Source: Planctomycetota bacterium (GTDB lineage: Bacteria; Planctomycetota; Planctomycetia; Gemmatales; Gemmataceae). Taken from it: a DNA stretch of 64,000 bases. A program made the position numbers and the translations under genes. Positions 1 through 8,653 of this stretch are shown piece after piece. How positions within the stretch are numbered: position 1 is the stretch's first letter; the number at the start of each line of letters is the position of its first letter. The notes under the pieces are model-generated. The model worked only from the letters and a program-made list of their open reading frames with translations, was not told the DNA's origin and did not search any database. Where the stretch lies: positions 124,001 through 188,000 of the forward strand of contig JACPZP010000100.1 in the NCBI GenBank assembly GCA_016195405.1, read 5' to 3'.

Positions 1-2361
1 GACCAAGTGAACATGGGCGGTGTATAGATTGGGATCAACGGTCAATGCCTGTTGAAAGGCGACAACAGCTTGTAGGTGGCGGAATTTGGGGAACGTCCGG
101 AACTGCAGGTTGCGCTCCAAGGCAACCTTGGCCATACGAACGTAAGCTTCGCCCAGGGCGAGATAGCTCGCCGGCGACTGCGGATTGGCGGCGATGCCGC
201 GGCGGGCGGCGCGCACCCCAAGGAAAAGGTGCTCGGGCTGCGACTCCTCGCGGCTCGTAAGAAAGAAGGTCGCAACGTTGACGCTGATGCGCTGAGCGTC
301 ATCGCCCTTTTCCTTTTGACGATCGACTCTCACGAGCGAGAAAAAGCCGGTGGTCGGCAAGCCGGCCGACCATGCCAGGCTGTCCGCGGCGGCTACTGGC
401 GCGAGGACGAAGTTGGTCGCCGCCAGCGCGCTCCAAACCTGAAAATTCCGGCGCGCCGTCACGCCGCGCAGCGAGTCGTAGTGGAAAAGGTGAAGATTCG
501 CTTCTTGGGCGAAAGGATCGTCGTCGGCACGCGCCTTGCGGAGCACGTTCCACCATGACGGCGCCTCGGCGTCGCGACCGGACCACGGCGGCGCTACCTG
601 CTCCGGCCGTGGGTGAACGACCCACCGCAAGAAATCGATTTGCAGAGCGGCGAAGCGCGGATCGGGAGCGGCCGGATCGCGCCAGCCGAATATCAACGTC
701 GGACCATCGACGAACAGAAGCGGCCATTCCTCGGAGTTTTGAAAACAGCGGGCAATGGCGCCGGCGAAACGTCCGGGATCCTTGGCATGGATGACCACGT
801 AGCCGATCTTCAACCGGCGCAAGAACTCGCGAAAGACGCGCAACTCGGTGACATCGAGCGGTTTGGGCTCTTGCAGTGCGCCGCGCAAAACCAGCACTTC
901 CCGGGCATTGCTCTCGCTCAAGAGCGACAGGCGGCCATCGTATAACATCTTTTCTCCACCGGAGAAGGCGGCGAAGTAGCTGGCGACGTCGGGCGTGAGG
1001 TTGAAGCCGCGCGCCTCGGGGTTCAGCTTGTCCTCACGACGCCATTGCGCGACCGTCTCGGCTGCCTTTTTGAGGGATGGGTCGGCCACGACGCCAAATC
1101 GGCGCGGCTCCGAGGCGGTCCCCTGAAGCCAACCCGGCCAGCCGGCCGCCAAGAGCAGCACGCATGCCGCACCGACGACGAATCGGCCATAGGCTTCCAA
1201 GCCCGCAAGCGCGCGCGCCTGTCGGGCCGCTTCCTTGGCCACGACGGCTTGCCAGGCGTTTTGCAGATTGCGAGCCGCGATTGGCGCGGACACGATCACG
1301 AAGAATGGAATCGCCCGCGCATTGACCAGACCGATCGCCAGGAAGAAGAGGAAGACTAATAGGTCGGTCATTTGGATACGGCGAAGATTCACCGCAAATG
1401 CAAATAGTTCCAGAACGGCCAGGATCACCAGAGCGATTCCGCCCGGACTTTGCGCCAAAGGTGAAGCCCGAAACGACAAGGCGAGCGGCGACAGAGCGAT
1501 GTCGCGGAACACGAGGTCGTTTGACGACGCGAGCGTGCGGTAGGATTCAAAGAAGCCGAACGATATCGGCAGTTGCCAGATGCGGAAGTGGTGTGGATTG
1601 AGCAGGCAGACGAGGAGGCTGCCGCCGAAGACCACCAACAGCACCCGTGTGCGGCGAGCTTCCTGACCGGCCAGAAACCCGCCGAGAGCGTGGAGGAAAA
1701 TCACCACGGGACCGAGCAGGAACCATTGATCGCAGTTCACCCACAGGACTTGGAGTGCCCACAACGGCCAATACGATCTGGCTGCTCGGAACGCGGAGCC
1801 GGGCGCATCGGAAACTTCCGCTGACCACGATTCGGCCGCCCCGTCGAGGAAGAAGAGGAATAGCGCCAAGAACAGGTAGGACAGAAGCATGGGCCGCGGT
1901 GTCAGCCAGGGCCCCAGTGCTACAAGGGCAAGCAGGGTCGTGCCACAGGCAAGCCACGGGAAAGTGCGAAAGCCGGCGAGGAGGGCCATCAGCCACGCAA
2001 CCGCGCCCAAAAGGATAAGCCTTATCACATCGAGGCCGACGGGGCCAAACCAGTCGAAGGCCTGGGCGGCCAGGAATTCCGCGAACCAAGAAGGATTGGC
2101 GAAGTAGCCGGTGGTGCGCTGCAGCAGCGGATCTTCGCCCAGGGTATAGCGTCCCTCGCTGAACGCTTTGCCAAGTCCAAGATGAAGCCAGAATTCGTGA
2201 TTGCGCGCCGGCGCGCAGGCAAGGATGACCATTAACGCAAGGCACGCACCGGCCAAAAGCGGCCGCGTCCACCGCTTGGGAGCCGAGGCGATGGGCTTGG
2301 GCGCCGAGGGAGCCGAGCTTACCGAGCTTTTGGTGGAAGTCGCGGTGGATGGGACGAGCAT
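1..2361 (-). CDS. Polytopic membrane protein with C-terminal TPR-like region (3' end cut by window edge)
   Basis: The frame is open for 787 codons from an ATG at 2361, immediately preceded by an in-frame TGA, to the window edge, so the C-terminus is missing. After a Ser/Pro/Lys-rich tail of about 30 residues comes a hydrophobic segment and then a luminal-type motif, HEFWLHLGLGKAFSEG, followed by GEDPL. That pattern recalls large planctomycete and Bacteroidetes membrane proteins annotated as mannosyltransferase-like. Several further hydrophobic segments follow to about residue 380. A soluble domain comes next, and near the edge helical text (SYLALGEAYVRMAKVALERN) looks like the start of TPR repeats. 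Substrate and reaction are unknown; glycosyl transfer is inference. It lies 23 nt downstream of holA on the same strand and could be cotranscribed with it. Confidence 0.75.
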   Translation of the reverse strand, partial: MLVPSTATSTKSSVSSAPSAPKPIASAPKRWTRPLLAGACLALMVILACAPARNHEFWLHLGLGKAFSEGRYTLGEDPLLQRTTGYFANPSWFAEFLAAQAFDWFGPVGLDVIRLILLGAVAWLMALLAGFRTFPWLACGTTLLALVALGPWLTPRPMLLSYLFLALFLFFLDGAAESWSAEVSDAPGSAFRAARSYWPLWALQVLWVNCDQWFLLGPVVIFLHALGGFLAGQEARRTRVLLVVFGGSLLVCLLNPHHFRIWQLPISFGFFESYRTLASSNDLVFRDIALSPLALSFRASPLAQSPGGIALVILAVLELFAFAVNLRRIQMTDLLVFLFFLAIGLVNARAIPFFVIVSAPIAARNLQNAWQAVVAKEAARQARALAGLEAYGRFVVGAACVLLLAAGWPGWLQGTASEPRRFGVVADPSLKKAAETVAQWRREDKLNPEARGFNLTPDVASYFAAFSGGEKMLYDGRLSLLSESNAREVLVLRGALQEPKPLDVTELRVFREFLRRLKIGYVVIHAKDPGRFAGAIARCFQNSEEWPLLFVDGPTLIFGWRDPAAPDPRFAALQIDFLRWVVHPRPEQVAPPWSGRDAEAPSWWNVLRKARADDDPFAQEANLHLFHYDSLRGVTARRNFQVWSALAATNFVLAPVAAADSLAWSAGLPTTGFFSLVRVDRQKEKGDDAQRISVNVATFFLTSREESQPEHLFLGVRAARRGIAANPQSPASYLALGEAYVRMAKVALERNLQFRTFPKFRHLQAVVAFQQALTVDPNLYTAHVHLV

Positions 2362-2384
2362 GCGTCAAAGTCCTTGGGTGATTG

Positions 2385-3392
2385 TCAATTCTTCGCGTCT
2401 GCCGAGCCCGTCAGCCGCAATAGGAAGCGCTCCAACAAGGTTCGCTCCGGCAACGGGCTGTCGCCGCGCAAGCCCATGTTCACTTCGAGGAGCCAGTCGT
2501 ATAAGCGATTGGCGCGGCGGCGGCCCAAGTGGCGCAGTTGGCTCTCCGCGCTTTTGAGGGCGAAGGGGGGAACGCCTGCTTTTTCCAAGGAGGCCGTCAA
2601 CGACCCTCCCCCGGCGGACATTCTGGCGGCTTGAGCAAGCCGGCGCAATTGCATGCTGAAGGCGCCCATGATCTTCAGCGACTCCTCGCCCTGGTCCAAG
2701 AGCCTATCGAGAATGCCGAGGGCCTGTGCCGACTGTCCGGCAGCGAGGGCGTCGAAGATCTTCCACGTGCTCTGGGCCCGATTGTTGCCCACCAAACGAT
2801 CGACGTCGGCAGCCTCGATCCGATTGCGCTCGCCGACGAAGATTGCCAGCTTGAGGATTTCCTGATCCAAGAGGCCCATGTCGGCGCCGACCAGGTCCAG
2901 CAACAAGTCTGCGGCCTGGGGCGGCAGCTGTTTTTGATGCTGCGTCTGCGCCCACTCGCCGCACCAGGCGGCCAGCTTGTAGGTCGGAGGCGCCTTGCAA
3001 ACGATGGCGGCGGCGTCGGCGACCATCTTCGCCAGCCGGGTGTTCGACGGCCACGTTTTGACCTCCAGCACGAGCACGCCGCTGGCAGGCAGCGCTGTCA
3101 CGGCCTTCTCCAGTTGACTACGGTAGCGGGTGACAAAAGGATCGGCCCCCTCGACGATCACGATGCGGCGCGGCTGAAAAAACGGCAGCGTGTTCAGCTC
3201 GTCGAAGATGTCGGCGTACTGAGCTTTGTCGCCCGCATAAGTCGAAACGCCCTGATTGTCGCTGTCGGGGCCGAGGGCGCGCCGTCGGATGGCGTTGAGG
3301 ACGCGGCGTTTGAGAAACGCCTCGTCGCCGAAAACGACGTAGAGCGGACCGAGCTTGTCGGCTGATTTGGCAAGGAATTGCAAGCTGTCCAT
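2385..3392 (-). CDS. holA: DNA polymerase III subunit delta
   Basis: A 335-residue protein that looks like HolA, the clamp-loader subunit that opens the beta sliding clamp. The N-terminus PLYVVFGDEAFLKRR matches the family opening (usually YLLxGxDxFL), followed by a PFFQPRRIVIVEGAD strand. The degraded AAA+ fold has no Walker A, as expected for delta. The C-terminal collar region contains NNRAQSTWKIFDALAAG and LRRLAQAARM, typical of family helices. Length is normal (about 340). It is divergent from the exported repeat protein at 3464, with about 70 nt between starts that must hold both promoters. The membrane protein gene follows 23 nt downstream. Confidence is high on motif order and length. 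Confidence 0.9.
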   Translation of the reverse strand: MDSLQFLAKSADKLGPLYVVFGDEAFLKRRVLNAIRRRALGPDSDNQGVSTYAGDKAQYADIFDELNTLPFFQPRRIVIVEGADPFVTRYRSQLEKAVTALPASGVLVLEVKTWPSNTRLAKMVADAAAIVCKAPPTYKLAAWCGEWAQTQHQKQLPPQAADLLLDLVGADMGLLDQEILKLAIFVGERNRIEAADVDRLVGNNRAQSTWKIFDALAAGQSAQALGILDRLLDQGEESLKIMGAFSMQLRRLAQAARMSAGGGSLTASLEKAGVPPFALKSAESQLRHLGRRRANRLYDWLLEVNMGLRGDSPLPERTLLERFLLRLTGSADAKN

Positions 3393-3463
3393 GATGGAAT
3401 TGTAGTGGCGGCTAAGCCTGGAGGCGCTTGGGTGCGACGGCGCTTCTCGATAAGATGTTGGCC

Positions 3464-5443
3464 ATGCGATACTTGCTCATTGTCTGCGTTGCCGGTTTCG
3501 CCGCCATCGGAGTCCGCTCCTCGACTTCACAGACGAGCGACAAGCCGGCTCGACCTTCGCCGGTCGTCCCGATCGTGGCCAAGGACGTGCAACCGCTCAT
3601 CACCGAGCACCTCGCCGAGGCGGAGAAGGCGACGCTGGAGGCGCTCAAAAAGGGCGAGACGATGCCGGCGCTCGGCAAGTTCAAACTCCGCGAGAAGGCG
3701 TTTACCGATCCCTGGGGGGCGCTTGGCGAGGTGGAGAATTGGGCGCTCAGTCTCTTGGAACCCGGTCGGCCAGAGCACCCATTACCCGACGTCATCCACG
3801 ACTTGGGACGATGGCATCATGACAACGCCGAACGAATCCAATTCGTCGACAGACTGCGATTCTACAAATCGTTCGACGATGTCGTCATGATCCGAATTCT
3901 GCCGATGCTGGAAGCCGCGAAAAAGTCTCGTGACAGCGCGTTCAAGCACCTGACGGCTGAAGAACGCCGATTCTTATTCGATCACGCTCCGAAATTCGTA
4001 AAGAACTTTGGCCCGCAACTTGAGGTTAACAAGGAAACGGAGCCAATTCTCCAGGGAGATTTGCGCTTTTGCGAATTGCTCAGCAAAACGAAGTGGAAAA
4101 GCTTGTTTAATGCGTCCAATGACCTTTGTCAGCTTGCCCATCCGGCGTTCTTGAAAATGATCAAAAAAGGCTTTCTCGACAAGCTCGCTCCCATTGCCGA
4201 ACAGGTTCCTGGAGTCACCGGCGATATCCTCTACAAGAAAGAAACGCCGCACGGCCTGATTCTGGTCGGCGGCAAGGGACCGAACACCTACGACCTCAAG
4301 GTCCCCGTCGCGTTGCTCATCGACATCGGCGGCGACGATGTTTACAAAGGCGTCATCGCCTCCAGCTTCGACGATGAGCATCCCAACAGCGTCGTCATCG
4401 ACATGGGCGGCAACGACCTTTATCAGCCGAGCGATTTCGGCTTGGCGACGGGCCGGCTGGGCGTTGGCATTCTGGTCGACATGGACGGCAACGACACCTA
4501 CAAGCTGGCGCCGGGTTGCGGCGGCGTCGGTATCGGCGGAATAGGCGCCTTGGTCGATTGCAAAGGCGACGACACCTACACGGGAACGCGCTTCACCCAG
4601 GGCGCCGCCGTCATGGGCATCGGCCTCCTCTGGGACAAGGAGGGCAACGACACTTACACGAGCCACGGCCTGGCCATCGGCTTCGGCGGACCCGGCGGCG
4701 TCGGCCTCGTTCTCGATTCCGCCGGCAACGATTCGTACCAGTGCGGCAAGCAATATCCTTCCGGCTATAACGCGTCGGATGCGCCGAACGCCAAGCCGGG
4801 CGACCCGGGCTTTCAGTGGGATTGCTTTGGCCTGGGCATGGGGCTGGGCCGGCGCGTCTGGCCGCCCAAGGACGAACACCTCAAATACAATCTCGCCGGC
4901 GGCATCGGTATGGTGATCGACCAAGCCGGCAACGACCGTTATGAAGCATCCAACTTCGGTATGGCATGCGGCTATTTCTTTGGCATCGGCGTGATCCTCG
5001 ATCTGGACGGCAACGATCACTACACGGCGGCCCGCTATGGTCTCTCAGCCGGCGCCCACTATGGCATGGGCCTGTTCGTCGATTACCATGGCAAAGACAC
5101 CTACACGTCGAACGGGCCGACTTACAATTGCGGGGCGTCGTGGGACCGGAGCGTGTTCTTGTTCATCGATGCCGGCAATGACGATGATGAGTATCTGCTC
5201 GAGCGCTCCGGGGGCCTGGGCCGGGCGGATCATGGCTCGTGGGGTGTCTTCTGCGACATGGGCGGCAACGATCGCTACGTGGCGCCGTCCAGCTTCGGTG
5301 AAGCGTTCGACCGCAGTTTGGCGGTTTTCTTCGACCGCGGCGGCAACGACGATTACGAAAAAGCCTATCCGTCCGCGAAACAGCGTCCCGCGAACGGCAA
5401 GACGCATAAGAGCGGCGATGGCGGCCTGTTCGTGGACCGGTGA
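3464..5443 (+). CDS. Exported protein with twelve D-x-G-N-D-x-Y repeats
   Basis: I place the start at ATG 3464 because it gives a clean signal peptide (MRYLLIVCVAGFAAIG); TTG 3428 and ATG 3455 are in-frame alternatives. The mature protein has about 260 residues without repeats, then twelve copies of a motif such as DMGGNDLY, DMDGNDTY, DCKGDDTY, DKEGNDTY, DSAGNDSY, DQAGNDRY, DLDGNDHY and DRGGNDDY, at DNA positions about 4320 to 5340. Spacing is near 26-27 residues, with a longer insert between the sixth and seventh copies. Gly-rich strands separate the motifs. Regular Asp/Asn/Gly clusters suggest a beta-solenoid that binds calcium or displays a surface, but this is not the RTX consensus. No enzyme motif was recognised. 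The gene runs 24 nt ahead of hisI on the same strand. Confidence 0.8.
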   Translation: MRYLLIVCVAGFAAIGVRSSTSQTSDKPARPSPVVPIVAKDVQPLITEHLAEAEKATLEALKKGETMPALGKFKLREKAFTDPWGALGEVENWALSLLEPGRPEHPLPDVIHDLGRWHHDNAERIQFVDRLRFYKSFDDVVMIRILPMLEAAKKSRDSAFKHLTAEERRFLFDHAPKFVKNFGPQLEVNKETEPILQGDLRFCELLSKTKWKSLFNASNDLCQLAHPAFLKMIKKGFLDKLAPIAEQVPGVTGDILYKKETPHGLILVGGKGPNTYDLKVPVALLIDIGGDDVYKGVIASSFDDEHPNSVVIDMGGNDLYQPSDFGLATGRLGVGILVDMDGNDTYKLAPGCGGVGIGGIGALVDCKGDDTYTGTRFTQGAAVMGIGLLWDKEGNDTYTSHGLAIGFGGPGGVGLVLDSAGNDSYQCGKQYPSGYNASDAPNAKPGDPGFQWDCFGLGMGLGRRVWPPKDEHLKYNLAGGIGMVIDQAGNDRYEASNFGMACGYFFGIGVILDLDGNDHYTAARYGLSAGAHYGMGLFVDYHGKDTYTSNGPTYNCGASWDRSVFLFIDAGNDDDEYLLERSGGLGRADHGSWGVFCDMGGNDRYVAPSSFGEAFDRSLAVFFDRGGNDDYEKAYPSAKQRPANGKTHKSGDGGLFVDR

Positions 5444-5467
5444 GAATGTTCAACGGGGAGGCGGTTT

Positions 5468-5842
5468 ATGCATATTGATTTTGAAAAGTCCGGCGGCATG
5501 GTGCCGGCGATCGCCCAGGACGCGGCCACCGGCCAGGTGCTGATGATGGCGTGGATGAACAAGGAAGCGTTCGACGAGACCGTGCGCACCAAGCGTGCCG
5601 TCTACTTCAGCCGTAGCCGCAACAAGCTTTGGCGCAAAGGGGAGGAGTCGGGCAACGTGCAGGAGGTGAAGGAAATCTTCGTCGATTGCGACGCCGACAC
5701 GATTCTGCTGAAGGTTCATCAAATCGGCGGGGCGGCATGTCACGAAGGCTATGCGAGCTGCTTCTTTCGTCGGCTCGATGATGGGCAACTAACGGTGATA
5801 GGCAAACGGATTTTTGATCCCAAGCAGGTTTACAAGAAATAG
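5468..5842 (+). CDS. hisI: Phosphoribosyl-AMP cyclohydrolase
   Basis: A 124-residue HisI that opens the purine ring of PR-AMP, step 3 of histidine biosynthesis. Family features are visible: [14 protein letters not shown] near the N-terminus, then [18 protein letters not shown], the metal-binding VDCDADT segment, and the zinc-ligand pair in [12 protein letters not shown]. The length fits stand-alone HisI without a fused HisE pyrophosphohydrolase domain. The start ATG 5468 follows a GGGGAGG Shine-Dalgarno-like stretch. hisG begins 7 nt after the stop, so the two are certainly cotranscribed. No other his genes are present, so the pathway is scattered in this genome, as in many planctomycetes. 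Confidence 0.95.
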   Translation: MHIDFEKSGGMVPAIAQDAATGQVLMMAWMNKEAFDETVRTKRAVYFSRSRNKLWRKGEESGNVQEVKEIFVDCDADTILLKVHQIGGAACHEGYASCFFRRLDDGQLTVIGKRIFDPKQVYKK

Positions 5843-5849
5843 GAAGCTC

Positions 5850-6725
5850 ATGTCAGCGATCCTTCGACTCGGTATACCGGCAGGCAGCTTGCAGGAAGCA
5901 ACCGGCGAGTTGTTTCGCAATGCCGGCTACAAAATCACTTACGCCAGCCGCAGTTACTACCCGGCCATCGACGATCCGGAGATCCATTGCACGTTGATTC
6001 GGGCCCAGGAAATGCCGCGCTACGTGCAGGACGGCTCGCTCGATTGCGGCTTGACAGGCTACGACTGGATCTTGGAGAACGACGCCAAGGTCGTCGAGTT
6101 GGCCGAGCTGGTTTTCAGCAAGGTGAGCCGTCGGCCGGTGCGCTGGGTGTTGGCGGTGCCCAACGATTCGCCGATCCATGCGGCCAAGGACCTGGAGGGG
6201 AAGCGCATCGCCACGGAGGTCGTCGGCCTGACGCGGCGCTGGCTGGCGAAGCACGGGGTCACGGCGCAGGTCGAGTTCAGTTGGGGCGCCACGGAAGTCA
6301 AGCCGCCGCGCTTGGCCGACGCCATCGTCGACGTCACCGAGACGGGCAGCTCGCTCAAGGCAAACAATCTGCGCATCGTCGCGGAATTGCTGCAAAGCAC
6401 GACGCGCTTTATCGCCAATGAGAAATCCTACGCTGATCCTTGGAAAAAGGAAAAGATGGACGACCTGGTGTTGATGCTGCAAGGCGCCATGGCCGCCGAG
6501 GGAAAAGTCGGCCTGATGATGAACGTCAACCGCAACGACCTCACCGCCGTCCTCAAGATTCTTCAGGCATTGCAGAATCCGACGATTTCGTCACTGTCCG
6601 ATGAGCACTGGGTGGCCGTCAACACGATTATCGACGAGAACACGGTGCGGCACATCATTCCGCAACTCAAACAGGCGGGCGCGCGGGGCATCGTCGAGTA
6701 TCCGCTCAACAAGATCATCGATTAA
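5850..6725 (+). CDS. hisG: ATP phosphoribosyltransferase, long form
   Basis: HisG catalyses the first committed step of histidine synthesis, joining ATP and PRPP. The start ATG 5850 gives [18 protein letters not shown], the canonical N-terminus (RLGIPKGSL in others); an upstream TTG at 5814 would overlap hisI and is not chosen. Recognisable segments are [13 protein letters not shown], the region before [10 protein letters not shown], and the PRPP-binding stretch [18 protein letters not shown]. At 291 residues it has the extra C-terminal regulatory domain (about residues 215-291, ending [12 protein letters not shown]), so it is the HisZ-independent long form that is normally feedback-inhibited by histidine. 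It is paired with hisI. Confidence 0.95.
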   Translation: MSAILRLGIPAGSLQEATGELFRNAGYKITYASRSYYPAIDDPEIHCTLIRAQEMPRYVQDGSLDCGLTGYDWILENDAKVVELAELVFSKVSRRPVRWVLAVPNDSPIHAAKDLEGKRIATEVVGLTRRWLAKHGVTAQVEFSWGATEVKPPRLADAIVDVTETGSSLKANNLRIVAELLQSTTRFIANEKSYADPWKKEKMDDLVLMLQGAMAAEGKVGLMMNVNRNDLTAVLKILQALQNPTISSLSDEHWVAVNTIIDENTVRHIIPQLKQAGARGIVEYPLNKIID

Positions 6726-6739
6726 CTGCGGTGGCGGGG

Positions 6740-7501
6740 TCAGGTGGTTGGGCCGCGGCGCAGCAGCCGCTTCGCCTCCTTGGCCCAGCGGCGATTGCGG
6801 CGGCGGATCGCGGCGGGATGGTAGGCGTGCTCGGCGAGGGCCTTTTCAAGAAGACGGCGGGCTTCGTCGGGGCGCCCCATGTCCTGAAGCTCTTCGGCGA
6901 GCGTGCATTGGTTTTGCAAAGTCGGCGACATCTTGACAATTTCGCGGCAAACCAGCAACGATTCCTCATGTTCGCTCCGGCAGTCGTGTACTTCACACAT
7001 GAGACGCATGGCTGCGAAATCGGACCAGCGCGGATCGCGCTGGATTAGTCGCGACAGGAGTGGATAGGCGTCGTCGGGCTGACCCAGGCGGAGACGGCAC
7101 AGGGCCATCGCGTAGAGAACTTGGCCGTGGTCCGGCTCGCGCTTGGCAGCCGCCTCCAGGTGCGGCACGGCATCCGTAAAAGCCTCCTGTTGGATCAAGC
7201 GCTGGGCCAGGGCGAGGTGATTGGCCAACGTCGGCGATTGTTCCGCGCGGAAACGCAGCTCCTCCAGCGACGCCGGCCTATGAAACCAGCTGCCGATATC
7301 CAAGCCGCGTCCGCGCCAACGCGGGAGCACTTCGACAACAAAGTAAGCCACAGGTCCAATCATCGGCACGATCAGGATGATCCAGTACCACTTCTGCTCG
7401 CCCCCGGTGCGGAACAAATCGACCAGCATCCAAAGGGTAAATAGAGCCTGAACCGCGGCCAGCGCCGGATAGTCGAAGATGAATTGATAAAGCAGGTGCA
7501 T
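6740..7501 (-). CDS. Membrane-anchored TPR protein with PLDc_N-like N-terminus
   Basis: The chosen start is ATG 7501 (MHLLYQFIFDYP); a TTG at 7540 would add 13 residues. Residues 1-60 hold two hydrophobic helices with a WYWIILIVPMIGPVAYFVVEVLP segment, resembling the short transmembrane module found at the N-terminus of cardiolipin synthases and in stand-alone regulators (PLDc_N). From about residue 70 the protein is helical repeat, with TPR signatures such as LANHLALAQRLIQQEAFTDA and GRPDEARRLLEKAL. The C-terminus is strongly basic (RRRNRRWAKEAKRLLRRG). No catalytic domain is seen. It is convergent with hisG, separated by 14 nt. A scaffold or adaptor role at the membrane is inference. Confidence 0.75.
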   Translation of the reverse strand: MHLLYQFIFDYPALAAVQALFTLWMLVDLFRTGGEQKWYWIILIVPMIGPVAYFVVEVLPRWRGRGLDIGSWFHRPASLEELRFRAEQSPTLANHLALAQRLIQQEAFTDAVPHLEAAAKREPDHGQVLYAMALCRLRLGQPDDAYPLLSRLIQRDPRWSDFAAMRLMCEVHDCRSEHEESLLVCREIVKMSPTLQNQCTLAEELQDMGRPDEARRLLEKALAEHAYHPAAIRRRNRRWAKEAKRLLRRGPTT

Positions 7502-7576
7502 GTCCGGTAAGCTCAACCTGGGCCGATTGATTCCTTGCAATAGTCTATATCAGCATGGTTGAATTCGCGGCAAGAA

Positions 7577-7699
7577 AATGGATTGCATTGCGCGGACGAG
7601 TTTTGCACCCCCTCCCCACGCGCATGCCACTACCGCCTTTGAACGCGCACGCTCGAAATGTTACGATCGGGAAGATGAATGGATTGCATTGCGCGGACG
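7577..7699 (+). repeat. Pair of 22-nt direct repeats, followed by alternating GC/CA tract
   Basis: The same 22 nt (AATGGATTGCATTGCGCGGACG) split as AATGGATTGCA plus TTGCGCGGACG occurs at 7577-7598 and 7678-7699. The second copy runs directly into an alternating purine-pyrimidine tract, about 7698-7721, of repeated GCGCAC units. The pair lies in the 228-nt gap between the divergent membrane TPR gene and the SDR gene, so it sits in the shared promoter region. A duplicated regulator site or a replication-slippage remnant are both possible. Confidence 0.7.
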
Positions 7700-7729
7700 C
7701 GCACGCGCGCACGCGCGCACACCTGGTAA

Positions 7730-8530
7730 ATGACTATGGCCACCGGCCGACTGGCAAATAAGCGCTGTCTGATCGCGGGCGGTTCCACGGGTCTCGGCTT
7801 GGCGGCGGCCCGGCGATTTCTTCAGGAGGGCGCGCGGGTCGTGATCGTCGGCCGCTCCGTGGAGAAAGGGGCGGCCGCGTTTGAATCCTTGCACACTGTG
7901 GGGCCCGTGCAGTTCTTTCCATGCGATGTGAGCGATCCCAAGCTCGTGGAACTCTTGTTTCAGGACAGCATCGCGCACTTGGGCGGGTTGGACGTGCTTT
8001 ACCACGTCGCCGGCATCAGCGGACGCCGCCAGGGCGACGGGCCCTTGCACGAATGCACCGAGGACGGCTGGCAGGCAACGATCGACGCCAACCTCAAGAG
8101 CGTCTTCTTGACCAACCGGGCGGCGCTCCGGCATTTCCTCGAACAGCGTCAAGGGGGCGTCATTCTCAACGTCGCCAGCGTCCTAGGACTTGCGCCGTCG
8201 CCCTACTACTTCGACACCGCCGCTTATACGGCCAGCAAGGGCGGCATTCTTTCTCTGAGCAGGCTGGCGGCGGCGCGCTATGCTCCGGACGGCATTCGCG
8301 TCAACGTGATCGCGCCCGGGCTGATCGATACGCCGATGGCCCAGCGCGCGGTCCACGAACCGGCGATCGCGGCATTCTTGAAGAGCAAACAGCCGCTCAA
8401 GCCCGGTCCGGGACAACCGGAAGACTGCGCCGACGCCGCCGTTTTCCTTTGCAGCGATGAGGCGCGCTTCATCACAGGCGCGGTCTTGCCCGTTGACGGC
8501 GGTTGGTGCGTGAGCGAAGGACAAGCTTGA
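7730..8530 (+). CDS. SDR-family NAD(P)-dependent oxidoreductase
   Basis: A 266-residue classical short-chain dehydrogenase. The Rossmann glycine motif is GGSTGLGLAAARRF near residue 16-29. The cofactor-discriminating strand VVIVGRS has Arg after Gly, favouring NADP(H). The N-AG motif appears as VAGISG. The catalytic Ser lies in NVASVLG and the YxxxK pair in YTASKGG, with the C-terminal PG motif in IAPGLIDTPM. Start ATG 7730 is used; ATG 7736 is an equal candidate. The substrate cannot be read from sequence: FabG-like ketoreductases and sugar or alcohol dehydrogenases share these motifs. It is followed by a palindromic element and RNase D. Confidence 0.85.
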   Translation: MTMATGRLANKRCLIAGGSTGLGLAAARRFLQEGARVVIVGRSVEKGAAAFESLHTVGPVQFFPCDVSDPKLVELLFQDSIAHLGGLDVLYHVAGISGRRQGDGPLHECTEDGWQATIDANLKSVFLTNRAALRHFLEQRQGGVILNVASVLGLAPSPYYFDTAAYTASKGGILSLSRLAAARYAPDGIRVNVIAPGLIDTPMAQRAVHEPAIAAFLKSKQPLKPGPGQPEDCADAAVFLCSDEARFITGAVLPVDGGWCVSEGQA

Positions 8531-8554
8531 AATAAAGTGGTCCAGCATTAGCCC

Positions 8555-8621
8555 GTAGCCGCATTCGCCGGAATGCGGGCATTCCGCGGGCGACTCCCCG
8601 CATTCTGGCGAATGCGGCTAC
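8555..8621. repeat. Palindromic intergenic element (25-bp arms)
   Basis: Arms at 8555-8579 and 8597-8621 are reverse complements with one mismatch in 25 (GTAGCCGCATTCGCC...), around a 17-nt spacer. It lies between the SDR stop (8530) and the RNase D start (8654) and would fold into a strong RNA hairpin. No U-tract follows, so a role as simple intrinsic terminator is doubtful. It resembles dispersed REP-type repeats. Confidence 0.85.
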
Positions 8622-8653
8622 AATTCGGCTACAACGTGCTAACTTTACAACAG

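Noticed and set aside
1547-2368. 273-residue Arg/Pro-rich open frame on the minus strand
   Set aside because: It is a frame shadow of the membrane protein at 1-2361; composition is that of an out-of-frame GC-rich reading and no domain is seen.
3974-5020. 348-residue Val/Ala/Asp-rich antisense frame
   Set aside because: Mirror of the GND-x-Y repeats; periodicity is inherited from the real gene.
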